A DNA stretch of 64,000 nt from Punctularia strigosozonata HHB-11173 SS5 (lineage: Eukaryota; Basidiomycota; Agaricomycetes; Corticiales; Punctulariaceae): contig NW_006767448.1 of the NCBI RefSeq assembly GCF_000264995.1, positions 310,001-374,000 of the forward strand. Reading direction: 5' to 3'. Made by a program: the position numbers and the translations under genes. The notes below the pieces were generated by a model. It worked only from the letters and a program-made list of their open reading frames with translations, did not search any database and had not been told where the DNA came from. Shown here piece after piece: positions 11,889 to 22,959 of the stretch (within the stretch, counting starts at the first letter, position 1; every line of letters begins with the position of its first letter).

Positions 11889-13503
11889 ATGGCACCGGAA
11901 GAGTTGTCGTCGACTCGCTACATCGCCCACGATAACGAACCGCCCTCGGATCTTGAAGCAACCCGCAAGACGATCCTCGAGGCGCTCACCGCCGCGGTTG
12001 AGCGCGTCGAAAGGCACTACGCCGGCACCCACCATACCACGGGCAGCGTGTACGTTGGCGTCGAAGGTGATGCCCCTTCTCACACCCACGAACGCGCTCG
12101 CTGATGTGTACGTTTCGCAGGGATCATCCTAATGAACCACCACATCCGTCATCTTCCCGGCGCCAAATCCGTCGACGCCCTCGCATCCTCGACGCTGGAC
12201 AAGAACTCGCGCCGGCACCTCAACGCCGCGATCCTCCACAGCCGCATCGCGCCCCCGCGCACCTGCTCCCGGTCCTCCTTTCTCGAGACGAGCATCGGCA
12301 CCGCCACTCTCGTCCTCCTCTACCTTCTCGGCTCGAGCTCACCCCTGCACTACCCCAAGAACTGGGAAACGTGCGTCAATGCCATCAGCGGCGCCCTCCG
12401 CCTGGCGTCCCGCGAGGAAATGAGCGAGGACGGCTGCGAGGTCCTGTACGGCCGCGCCGGGCTGCTGTACGCGCTGCTGCGGCTACGAAGCGCGCTTCCG
12501 AAGGCGACAAGGGAGCAGGTGGAGGTCGTGCGTGCGATCGAGCCGCTCGTGGCGGATACGAGTTTGACGACCCTCGTGGACGACATCGTCGAGAGAGGGG
12601 CCGCCGGCGCGAAGGAGTACGCACACGAGCTGAACGGGAACGGTCCGCCTCTGATGTGGTCATGGCATGGCAAGAGATACCTCGGCGGTGCGCATGGTGT
12701 AGGTGAGAGCGTCGAGCACATTGTTTGGAGCATGGGTTCTCATCGTGCGATCAGCCGGCATCCTCCAGATATTGCTCCAATGCCCTTCGTCGACCATCAA
12801 GCCGCATCGGGAGGCCATCGCGAAGACGTTAGAATGGCTCATCGGCATACAATGCTCCGACGGGAACTGGCCGCACAAGGCGTCGATCCATCCCGAGATC
12901 GACCCAGACGAGGACATGGTGCAGTACGCACTCCACCCCCATCTACCCTTTCCGTCCCCTCATCCACCCTTTCGCAGATGGTGCCACGGCGCCCCGGCCG
13001 TCCTCATCCTCATCTCTACCTTCCTCCGCCGCGCACGCACCTCCAAAACCCTCGGCGCGGCGCTCTCCGCCCACCCCGACCTCGAGCCGTCCATCCTGTC
13101 CGCCGCGCGGAAAGCCGCGGAGCTCGTGTACCGCCGCGGCTTCCTCCGCAAGGGCGTCGGCCTTTGTCACGGCGTCGGCGGGAGCGTGTACGCGCTCCTC
13201 GCCGCATCTCAGATTCTCGACACCGACACCATCGCTCGGGATGCGGACGAACAGCGGGATGGGGGAGGTGAGGAAGGCGGCGAGGGAGGAGAGACGCTGC
13301 GCAAGGCGGCGCACCTTGCGTTGCTCGCGGCGGACTGGGCGCCGTTGACGGAGGAAGGGGTGATGAGCACGCCCGACCGGCCGTGGAGCTTGTACGAGGG
13401 CGCGGCTGGGATGTGCTGCGCGTGGGCGGACCTACTCAGGGCGCTGGCGGGGAAGGAGGTGATTGGTATGCCTGGATACGCGGATATACAATATAGTCGG
13501 TAA
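11889..13503 (+). CDS. LanC-like protein (LANCL family)
   Basis: Four exons, 11889-12066, 12121-12702, 12755-12923 and 12978-13503, give a continuous 484-residue protein. Family marks are GAHGVAGILQ (spanning intron 2), QWCHGAPA (spanning intron 3), LCHGVGG and LYEGAAG. The cysteines of WCHG (about residue 312) and LCHG (about 373) and the following histidine (about 374) correspond to the zinc ligands of LanC and human LANCL1. Eukaryotic LANCL proteins bind glutathione and add it to dehydroamino acids in damaged proteins. Length is a little above the usual 400-450. The third intron is 54 bases and open in frame, so naive calling would retain it. It converges on the dioxygenase gene, whose stop lies 157 bases away. 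It appears intact. Confidence 0.85.
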
Positions 13504-13660
13504 AGGACATACAGGTTCAGGGATTAGGGTTTCGTCTTTTTCTGTATAATGGTATGGTATAGATACATCCTTCTTTAATCTTACGAGTCACCCTCCGATC
13601 GGCAGAAATCGTGGCTCAAGACCACCGTAAAACCCCTTGAAAGTCTCCGCCGATTCACAC

Positions 13661-14519
13661 TTATTTGGCGTCAGCGACCGTGCCGCACTCTGCACATCGG
13701 CGCAGATCGGGGTCGCTCATCCATTTCTGCGGAGGGGAACAGGGTCAGCTCGTCCGACCGGATACGATGGCGATGGCGGACCCTACCTGGATTAAGGGCT
13801 TGAGCTGGGTGCCGAGGTCGACGCAGTGGAAGGCATCTTCGCGGATGATCGTCGGTTTGGTATGCGCTGGCGAGCGGCAGTACCATCTCAGACGATCTGC
13901 GGTGAGAGGAGTAAGTGACATCGTTCGCAGCGTAGGGTTTGTGCAATCGCAACGTACCGACTGCGTCTTCGGGTCGGACGCGCTCGATCACGATCCCCAC
14001 AGTATCAGCGAATCGGACCGGATTATGAGGGGTGTTGGCTACACGGATAGCGTCAACCACCAGTAACGGCTGTGCCGCGGTCGGGGTATGGAACAAGAAT
14101 AGCGGGATGGCTGACCTGGCAACAGGAACATCTCGCCTTCTTCGATCCGGATGTCCCGGAACTCCTCGCCGTCGACGACGCGGAGCAGCATCCCGCCCTT
14201 GTACTGGTAAAACCACTCTTCCGTCTCGTTGACGTGGTAGTCGTTCCGCTCGTTGGGCCCGCCGACGGCCATCACTACGAAGTCTTGGCCTGTTATCGTG
14301 CGACGTGCGACGTGCGTGTGGACGTAGATCGCGTGTCGTGACCGGTAGTATGGATGGCAGGATAGGAGAAACGTCCCGTTAGCGATATATAGAAGTACGG
14401 GCGTACGTTCGAAAGCTGGGCGCACCGGAGTACAAGCAGAAATTGTTGACAGGAGGTCGGAGGAGGTCAGATTTCTCCGCGAGCCATTTCGGCAGATTGA
14501 TTGGCGGAGAGATGGGCAT
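13661..14519 (-). CDS. BNA1: 3-hydroxyanthranilate 3,4-dioxygenase
   Basis: Five exons (14519-14426, 14289-14116, 14038-13958, 13896-13787, 13726-13661) give 174 residues, the usual length. The enzyme opens the ring of 3-hydroxyanthranilate in the kynurenine route to quinolinate and NAD. The cupin iron ligands are visible: His50 and Glu56 in [11 protein letters not shown] and His94 in NTPHNP. The substrate-site region with GPNERND is kept. The C-terminal second metal site is partial, with WYC, FHC and CAEC cysteines visible. All four introns keep frame. It is intact and lies tail to tail with the LanC-like gene; the two are flanked by broken genes on both sides. Confidence 0.93.
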
Positions 14520-14793
14520 GTTTGACGAAGCAGAGTACCGGTGGTGGTCGTCGTCGTCGGACAACCCCTACAAACGAGCAGGAGCAGGATGATCAAGCTG
14601 TGAGTCCTGTGCTTATCATATCTGAAGCGGTTGCCGGAGATGCTGATGACCTCATGGTCATTGAAAAGGGCACCATAATACAAGACCACGTGGCACGTCC
14701 GAGCGTATCTTCGCAGCGACGATATGTCCCGCGATCGTTGGCATACTTGCGAGGAAGATTAATCTCTGGAGGTAAATCGCGGCTTGAGTTCCG

Positions 14794-15021
14794 CTATGGG
14801 GATGCAGCAGGAAAAAAGTAGCATAAATTGTTTCGACGGGTAGCTTGTCCGGCGACCGAGGTCAACTGGTTGCTGACGCGCACTCGCTCAACAAGGGAAC
14901 CAAACTGTTCGGGTAGCGGTCGTATTTCATCGTCAATCCGCTTGTACTTCGTCGACGACCGCCCAAAGCGTGTGGCCATCGCTTGGGCAGCCGAATGCTC
15001 ACTCGTCTTGCCCTGAATCAT
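14794..15021 (-). pseudogene. F-box N-terminal fragment
   Basis: About 40 codons (KRIDDEIRPLPEQFGSLVER) match the N-terminal helix before the F-box in the family seen at 6,074 and 46,246. The LRxRRN segment is garbled and no F-box follows. The DNA is closely similar, in reverse orientation, to 6,100-6,250, including gtcgtcgacgaa and gcggattgacgatg. It is a host-gene fragment, not functional. Confidence 0.6.
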
Positions 15022-15039
15022 CTAGCTTCAAACACATAT

Positions 15040-16628
15040 AATTCTCTTCGTCTATGTCATTGTAGGGCCAGTGAGTCATGATTTCCACCCGGTCTGCCTC
15101 AGCCGACGCCGATGCCAATCCCTTCTCCTTGGTCTGCTTGACGAGCGCCTATGCCTCCTCGCAGCGGTCGGTTGGCACCCATCCTTGGTGCCCGAGGCAG
15201 AGGAAGTCCTCGAGTTGCTGCAGAAGTTCTGTCTGCTTCATTCTGCTGTTCGTCCAGCTCCATCGCCCCGCGCACGTCCTCCGCGTTGAAGGTAATCGGG
15301 CACGAGGCTTCACCGCTCGTGAGCGTCTTCCAACTCTCCATTGCCTCTATGAGGGCGACCTTGAGCTCGAGTCTCGCCTTCCCACGTGTCGCCGGCGTGG
15401 TAGTGAAGGCGGCTGCGGAGCACGCACAGGGCGTCCATCATAGCCTCGAAATGGGGCTCGTTGTACTGCATCGTGCACCCGACCTAGTGATAATGCCTCA
15501 AGCGCGCTCGGTGAACTTGACCCGCCGCCGTTTTCTCGGGGTTCTCCCAACTCCCCGAGAACTTCGGGGAGCGAGGGCAGCGTCAGCGCGTCCGAGACGG
15601 GGCCACCGTAGTTCTGGAACCCGTTGGGTATGCCAGCGAGGACGAACATTGGTAGGACCGAGGCATGTTGCCAGTCGAGCAAGCTAACGACTTGACATTG
15701 ACCAGAGTCAGCCGACCTTCGAACGATTATATTGCTCGGTTGGAGGTCCGGATGGCGGATGCAAAATCGATGAAAGGCGGGATCCTTTGAGACGAGTGAT
15801 GGTGCGATGAGGAGGTAACGCCGCAGGTTCTCGATATGAAGCGAGGGGGATTGCTCCTTGAACTGATAGGCGGTCCTCCTCATATGCCGAAGCGGCAGAA
15901 GCGGTCTACCGAACATCTCGAGGTAAGGCAGCTCCTTGCGGGCTACTGCTACGAGCGCTGCTTCCGCGAAAGTTATCGGTCAATTGAGGATGTCGTCCAG
16001 AGAAAATGGCAGAAGAAAGACGTACATGGTCCTCGATCTACGTCAAGCTCCGGCGCAGTCACCCCTCGAAGCCACGCCTCGCGTCATGCCCTTAACGTAT
16101 TCAATGAAGATGTACTCGGTGCGCGCTTCGTCGTCTGGCGAGGGCGAGTATCCGTACACCTCCGGAACCGGCAGCCCGTGAGATCGCAGAAGATTCCATC
16201 GTGGCCACTTCGCTTGCAACGGCGTAGTACTTGGGCACAGTGAGCGGGTAAGGAATGCGCGCAACCATCTGGAAGTCGATTGTCGCGCATGGTGACGAGG
16301 AAGGCACGGTTGAATCCATCCTCGGCGAGCTTTGTCAAGCTGACAACGTTCGCAGGGGTTCGGCCGACTGACAGCGCGGCGAGTGAACGTAGACCCTTCA
16401 CGTCAAAAACGACCCTCCGCTCCGCGAGTCGAAGTCCTTCATTATAACTGGGAAAATCCGGAAAGATGCATTAGATCGACTAGGAACAGAATACCGCGTC
16501 AACGCACGAGACTTACACCGAGCGTCCAGTTGTGTGTTCGAAGAGGTCATTGCAAGTATTTCGCCACAACGGAAAAGGTTCGACGTGGCACGAAAGGCCT
16601 TGAGACTTCGACCATGGGGAAAGAGCAT
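15040..16628 (-). pseudogene. Fmp29/AIM9-like aminoglycoside-phosphotransferase-fold gene, broken
   Basis: The minus strand can be followed through the whole family: a DLFEHTTGR exon joined by a GTAAGT intron to YNEGLRLAERRVVFDVKGL, then AEDGFNRAF, ARIPYP, VATME, GLPVPEVYGY, EYIFIEYVKG, MFGRPLLP, the catalytic-loop stretch IRHPDLQPSNIIV, LLDWQH, WEGET and GHQGWVPTD. Proteins of this fold are relatives of APH kinases, some mitochondrial. However the frame changes at least twice between 16,280 and 16,200 and again in the C-terminal half, and an in-frame stop interrupts the tail (EEA then stop then ALVKQTKE) near 15,170. I call it a pseudogene; sequencing error could explain one but hardly all of these. 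Confidence 0.7.
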
Positions 16629-19600
16629 AACAAGGGCCGTGAGCTTGGAAGGGGTTTGAGTAAGTTGAACGTGACCATCGCGCTCCCGATGCGGGGCATG
16701 AAGGAGAAGTAGAACGAGATCGGGTAAGCAGGCCCGGATTCGGCTTGCGATCTACTTGCCTCTCCTGGGATGGCGCAGAGGTGGCCGTATGAGCCCGGCT
16801 ATGAGCAGACCACTGTAGAGTCGTGGTCCTTCGCTATTGTAACGTTCATGGTGTTCGAGCGAGTCGGTGAAGGTCCGACGACACAGCCCCAACAGAGGGT
16901 TACTCGGAAAAGCCCGCAGACCGTGATCATTCAATCGTACAGCGGAAGCCGTACACGTCCATGCGCAAGCTCGCCGCTTGGTTATCGAGCGGATTCCGTC
17001 GATCATCTCATCTCTCATCGACTCCGGTCCCAACGTTCATCCAGCGTTCTTTGTCCATACATCCTGCGAGTGTCTCGTGCCTCACCGGATATGAACACCC
17101 TCGCGTACAGGACCCGAGTCGGGTCCTGCACGAGAGGATGTTCAAACGTTAAGCCGAGGTCTCGTGGTGCGTCTTGGCCGAAGTTGGATTGCACGAATGT
17201 ACGTGGCGAATGCTGAAATCCGAATCCCTAGCTGTATCCTTAGCTCCTGGAGGATGTCATGAGTCGATTATACTCCGATCACAACTGCCAGCGAACGTAC
17301 CGCAAACCGGACGATCACACAGGCGGGATCGCTTTCTCCGCGATGTCGGATGAGAGTGGGGGAAGGCGCGGATGCATATTGTCGGAACTGACGTCTGGTG
17401 TGTAATCGTTTCTGACGATCGCTGGTATCTTCTAATGTGGTCGCAGAAGCGACGCCTCCGAACGACCTCCGTGGTCGGTATAGGTCGTCAACGCGAAGAG
17501 ACCCGGATGGGCACCGAAAGCGACTTGATAGTGCTGTCGGAGGGCCGTCAGCGTACTCGTAACGTATGCACGCGTTCCTCACGGAGTGCAACGATGTAGT
17601 GTCTTGACGATGGATCTGATACCTTGCGTGCAAAGCAACCTCTGGCGAACCTAGACGATATACGCAGGGCTCAATTAACGGGACGCGAACATCGTCGAAA
17701 ACTCACCTACGCGTACGTGAAAGCGGCTGCTGCTGGTTGCGCGGGCTGCTTCCAACATTGCGACGACGCCGACATCGCTCCAAGACAGCACTGTCCTAAG
17801 GTCTCTGTTGCCTGTGTGCGTCACTTTCTGTATCTTAGACCCCACCAAACATTTTGCTCACCTCTATTAACAGCATCATGTTGTAGCTTTGCACCCTGGA
17901 AGGATCAGTCAAGAGCAACCTGTGGGTACTGGATGAGAAAAAAAACTGGTTTGATTTCACGGATGTGAAATCGTACCAATTTTTTTACTCGATCCTTACA
18001 TCCTTGCGATTACTACATCGTGGGTGGTTCCCTAACGACGACACGTTCTGGTTAGCGTGCCTTTGACATCCGACGGAGAGCGACACAGTGTATTCGCGAC
18101 TTACGATATGTACTGGTACGTCGACGCTGGCCACCGTGTCCTAAGTGGCTCCTGACACAGAGTTATCAGTTATGTTCTGGCATTATGTCGGCGGCTCCGC
18201 GGCTTATAGGAGTGGCCAGTGGCGTATGGGGAACGGGGTAAATGGTTGGTCTTGGTTGAATGGCGCCGTCGTATCTTTACGCTTCAGTCTCTGGCTGTAC
18301 CGGCCCTACGTCGAGACGGGCCGTCCCGGGTAAGCAGCCTACGGCGGCCTGAGATACACGCATTGGGGTGCGTTGACGCTGGCCATGGCGTCCTGCACTA
18401 ACACAGATCCCTCAGTCATTTGCTAGCTGCATGCTGGTGATTCTGTGGCTTACGGTCATGGGAAGACGGTTGACCTCCGGCACCAGCGACGATTTCACTC
18501 GGTGGCGTGACGCCTATCTCTTCAAGACTGAGTCGCTGACTACACCGACAGGTGGAGGCGGAGGGGAGGAAGGGCGCTCAGGGATAAGGGCATTTCGCGA
18601 CGGTGGCAGATGCACCGGGGGGCTCGAAGTACACCCGGGTCGCTGGGATGGGGCGGATGGGGCGAAGGGTCTGGGTGCCGCCTTGGAGGGCTGTGGTGGG
18701 CGTGGTGGGTTCGCTTCCGGTTCCGGGTCGATTATAATATCGTTTCTGATCTTCGATGCTCCATTCCATACAGGACCCCGATTCCTCGCCCTCCTGGACG
18801 ATAAGCCGTACACGAGGTATTGCTATACCGTCGGAGCAGCCGGAGGACTTTGGCTAGGCCCCATGAGTGCAATATAACTCCATACGGAGACGAAGGGATT
18901 CCCTGCGGTTACACGACGAGTCAAGGGGAGATCGTTACGATTGGTCAGGAACCCTGACGGTATTCTCCGTGACCTCTTCGTAGCCTAGCCCGTCGGTATG
19001 TGTACCACCGTCCGGTGTCAATATCAGTGGACCGCGGTGTGCCAAATCCGGACGATACGTATGAAATATATTCCTTGTTCGCCTCAGGTCTAACGATGGT
19101 ACGAAAAGGGCAGAGTCGATCGGCAACGCGGTAGAAGGGGTGAGCTGTGGAACTCCGACGCAGTCGCCTCGGAACATCGCGACGTCGGTCTCCACGATTC
19201 AGAACAAACGGCACGTCTCGTCTCGGTCAAGTACGTCCGATACTTGTTCATTTCACGGCAGATTCGAATAAAGCTCCCAAATTCCTACCTAACCCAGCTC
19301 GCCGTGGAGGGCGACTCCGATTCCGGGAAATAGCCGCTCATGTGTATTCCACGTCGAAAGAGCCATTCGTTAGCGATCAACGAATCGGAAGCCTCGACAG
19401 GCTCTCCTATCGCCGACGCCTCCTGGCCAAATGTCCCATGTTAGTTCGTCGAAGCCTTCAGAACGTGTTGTAACGACAGTTCCTTCACCCGTAATATTTC
19501 CAGACTCTCGCACGTCTCGTTCGCCTGGACGCAGTTCGAACTGGTACTTCACAGAAGCTCGGGACCTGAACGACTCGCCGCTGATATAAGAAGTTTCATA

Positions 19601-19727
19601 GGGAAGCGATCGAGTGCGCGCAACGTCCCGTCGCGAGTTACTCACTCAACGTTTGCGCATATACGTGAGCACGGGCCAACTCAGCGGGTGTTGTTATTCG
19701 CTGATTTCTCGTGCGCGTCCGCTTAGG

Positions 19728-20238
19728 ATGGTGTTCTGCTCAAAGTGCGAGTTCGAAGGGACGATTGAATTCGTCGAAGCGCACATCGCTATCGCTCAGT
19801 AAGGGATCAATAGCATTCGGTATTCCCGTATCTAACCCTTGGTGAAACAGCCGAGAGAGCAAAGCCTATATACATCCGATGGCGGTTAGGCCGATGGACG
19901 TTACGAAGACGGCTGCTCCCTCCTGCGCTCCCTCCTTCCCCTCGAAGACAGCTCCTACCCCCGGCCCTTCCTCCTTCCATCTCACGACTCCGGCCGAGCA
20001 AATCGTCCTGCCTCCTTGCTCTTCGATATTTGACCCCGCGCTGTGGTGCCCACCGCCTCCTGGACCCGTGGCGCCGGTTGCTCCGATCAGGAAGTTGAGC
20101 TGCGACGCAGCGAGCCGCGAGTTCCGCGAGATCCTTGTTCGTTTGTTCCCGTCAATTTTCGCGCACGGGGGTCAGGAGGATCCCGCCTACGGACCAGGCC
20201 AGAACGCGTCTCACTACCGGACGCACACCGGCGCTTGA
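19728..20238 (+). CDS. Single-finger relative of the C2H2 gene (right arm copy B)
   Basis: Exons 19728-19798 and 19851-20238, the mirror of the left-arm copy B, with identical exon lengths (71 and 388). The finger reads CSKC, 11 residues, H-x4-H with the last histidine codon split by the intron. Substitutions relative to the left copy leave the frame open, and the LPPCSS, DPALWCPPPP and HYR motifs of exon 2 are kept. An open frame in both diverged arms is weak evidence that the gene is or was functional. Its 3' flank carries the tatctcccgtc element (about 20,440) found after the other family members. Confidence 0.55.
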
Positions 20239-21764
20239 CCTCTTGTCGTCCCGAACAGCAATGCTCTCCCTCGATGCTCCCTGGTGCCATCAGCCATCCA
20301 CTCGTTCTATTATCATCTTCGGCACCATACACGACGCGCCATGGACTTTTCAGATCTCCGTCTCCGCACTATCGTGTCGCGTCTCTGGAATACACCGTGA
20401 GCGTCGGTATTCATCGTAGTTACTTCCCGTCTCACCTGTGATATCTCCCGTCGCTTCCTCGTTCTACTGCCGTGTATGCGTTGTATTTTCCGTATGCCGT
20501 GCCGTATCGTGATGAACGGGAATTATATTGAATAACGAGCTTCAACGCTCGTGTCTACTACGGTGTCGTGACCTGCACAAGGGATGATGTCGCAATAGGC
20601 TGGATGCGCTTGCACTCGACCATCTGAGCGCCGGCCGATGTCTTCGCCGGGTCTGGGTGCCCTACCAGAGGCGTGTGAAGGTGCAGCAAGCTTCGGGACG
20701 TGTTCGATCAAATGTCGTGTTCTCTGATATTTGGCTCTGCTTAGGCTTAAGCTTCGAGAGATTGCCCTTTCCCAAATCGGCTGTTTTAGAGACTACTTTC
20801 ACACACGCAGAGCTCTTGTATTCGTACAGCGGAGCTAAGAAGGACTTCTGAGGTGATGCCACGTTGGATGAGCGCTTCGCGGCAGCGCGGCGAGTCAAGA
20901 ACGCGATACTCACGGTGATTCTTCAGGGCGACGAAACCGAGGCCGATTGTTGACTTGTACGCGAAATGGGTTGAAATGCTGTTCAGGGAGCACGACAAGG
21001 CATTCGACCTTGGTCCTCGGCGGCGCGAAAAATTTGCTTCGGCAGTCGCTGTGGCAGGATTTCAAACCTTCACGCGGTCCTGATTGCAGCACCCCCCTCA
21101 GGCCACTTCGTGTGCCTGCCGTTAAGCACCTCGAGGCCAGTCAAAGGGTCCGTCATACGGTGACAAGTGGCGGTCTATTCCGCAGCGGCAATTTTTCTTG
21201 GATCTCCGCCGCGAAGCTTCGACAGAGCAGGGGTAGATTGAAGTATGTACGGCGCCAGGCGCCTTCCTGATCGCGACGCAACGCGTCCTAATCTAGACAA
21301 GGTATCCCGCAAGGCACCCTCCGCCGTCCTTATGGTCTCTATGTGCCGCCGATTGATGGTGCAGGCCATCTCGGAAGACTGCGCGGAACGTTTCCTTTTC
21401 GGATGGGTTTGCCGAGCTTCTGCGCTCCAACACTTCGCGTCTCGACCGACACCGGGGTCCTCTCGAGCTCGCGCCAGAAGCAAACGATAGTCGGAACGTT
21501 CTGCTGGACCGCGTGCGAAAGGCTCGGGTCCTTTCGACAGCTTCGCCTCACGGCCGGTTGCTCTCTTAAAGCGTCAGGATGAAACGGAGAGGCCAAGACG
21601 ACGGGTTTTGGAGCGACTCGGCCTTCGGTTTCTTCCTCCTCGATGGCACGCTCGCGCACCCAGACGGCTGCTTCTCGCAGAAAGTCCGCCGTTCATAGGA
21701 TCCAAAAGGCGGTGCGTCATACGTGCTTTCACGACGTTGGATCCGACGATTTACGCCACGCTAG

Positions 21765-22727
21765 AAGAACTCCAGAAAGCCTGTACGGTGCCCCGAATGC
21801 GACACGGTGATCAATCGGAGTAACGACCTGGGACGGCACAAGAAAGTGCATAACAAGGCGCTTCAGTGAGTGCCCTTCTCCTCTGACCCGGGTAAGATAC
21901 TGAAGGAATTCCTGCACGGTGCAGTTTGATAAAATGCCCAGTCGAAGGGTGCAAGCGTGCGGTGCTACAAGCGTCAAACTTACGGTATCATATGACCGCG
22001 GACCAGTACGCGATGCTTTCTCCGCATGCATTCCAACTTGAAGACTCATCCACTCGTTAGCGGATGGCCCCCTATCCTCTATTGGTGTCTGGTTCCAGGG
22101 TGCGACTTCGACGGCAACATGCCGTCGACGTACACGCGGCGTTGCAAGAAAAAGCACAAAGTCAGGCCGACGGCCTTGTACCGGTCCATCGGTCGGAGGT
22201 CCCATCCGATCTACGACAAGATCCAGAGGGGTGAGATCGACGAGATTCCTTGGCCACTCCCGCGCGAGCCCTCCGACGAGCGTCTTGAGGAGGTCGAAGA
22301 CTGCCCTGTGAAGGCTCCAAGATCGCCATCGCCCACGGTGACCTTCGACGACGTCGAGCCTCGTCCTCGCTACCTGGTTCCGACCCTTCGTCCCTGTACA
22401 TGGTCCGACGAGAAGATCCGTGCCGCCGCGCCCGCACAGTCCCGCAACGACGTGCCGTCCAGCACTTGCTCCCCCTCCCCGAGGGCTGCCGAGCAGGTCG
22501 TGCTTCCTCCCTGCTCCTCGATCATGGACCCGGCGTCGTGGTGCCCGCCTCCTCCTCGACCTCAGGCGAGTCCGATCCCCTTCAACGCGGTGGATTGCAA
22601 CCTAGCAGGCCGCCGGGATAACGTCTCCTGCTTTTTCCCATGGAGCCATTCGTACGCGCGCCAGGAGGCACCCTGTTGTGGGCAGCGCCAAGGCGTGTCG
22701 CACTACCGGATGCCCACCCACCCGTGA
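21765..22727 (+). CDS. Three-finger C2H2 zinc-finger protein (right arm copy A)
   Basis: Exons 21765-21865, 21925-22005 and 22061-22727 have the same lengths as in the left arm (101, 81 and 667). Fingers 1 and 2 are intact; linkers and split-histidine introns are as in the left copy. In finger 3 the first zinc-binding histidine is arginine (TRRCKKKH against TRHCKNKH), so this finger may bind zinc poorly or use the adjacent cysteine. The long C-terminal region with LPPCSS, CPPPP and HYR is intact to the stop. At least one upstream exon is not identified. Confidence 0.68.
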
Positions 22728-22959
22728 CGATCGGGCATCGAGAAAACCGACGATCTGCCTCGATGTGTCATCAGCGAGCCAACGAACGCAAAAGGATATT
22801 GGGCGCCATACACGACGCGTCATGAACTGTTATCGTCTCCGTCCTTGCATTGTTATCTCGTGCCTCTGTAATGGGTCTTGAGCGTCGGGATCCGTCGTAA
22901 TATCCTCCCCTCCTATCTACTGTATCTCCCGTCGCTCTGGTAGTTGCGCTGCTCTCAAA

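Larger units (their letters stand above)
16893..22920. repeat. Large inverted repeat, right arm
   Basis: Reverse-complement partner of the left arm. It carries the same two zinc-finger genes, here on the plus strand. Similarity starts at cagagggttactc (16,893) and runs to at least 22,920, where the left copy meets the window edge. The arms enclose about 10.9 kb. Sequence divergence of a few per cent means this is not an assembly mirror artefact of one locus, and points to a duplication that has had time to drift. Confidence 0.9.

Noticed and set aside
12132-13271. A single 379-codon frame as the LanC-like protein
   Set aside because: After 12,702 it leaves the family; the GAHGVAG and QWCHGAP motifs require two introns and a frame change at that point.
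1-22920. The arms as terminal inverted repeats of one giant DNA transposon
   Set aside because: No transposase, integrase or target-site duplication was seen, the outer ends are not resolved, and the interior holds ordinary host genes.
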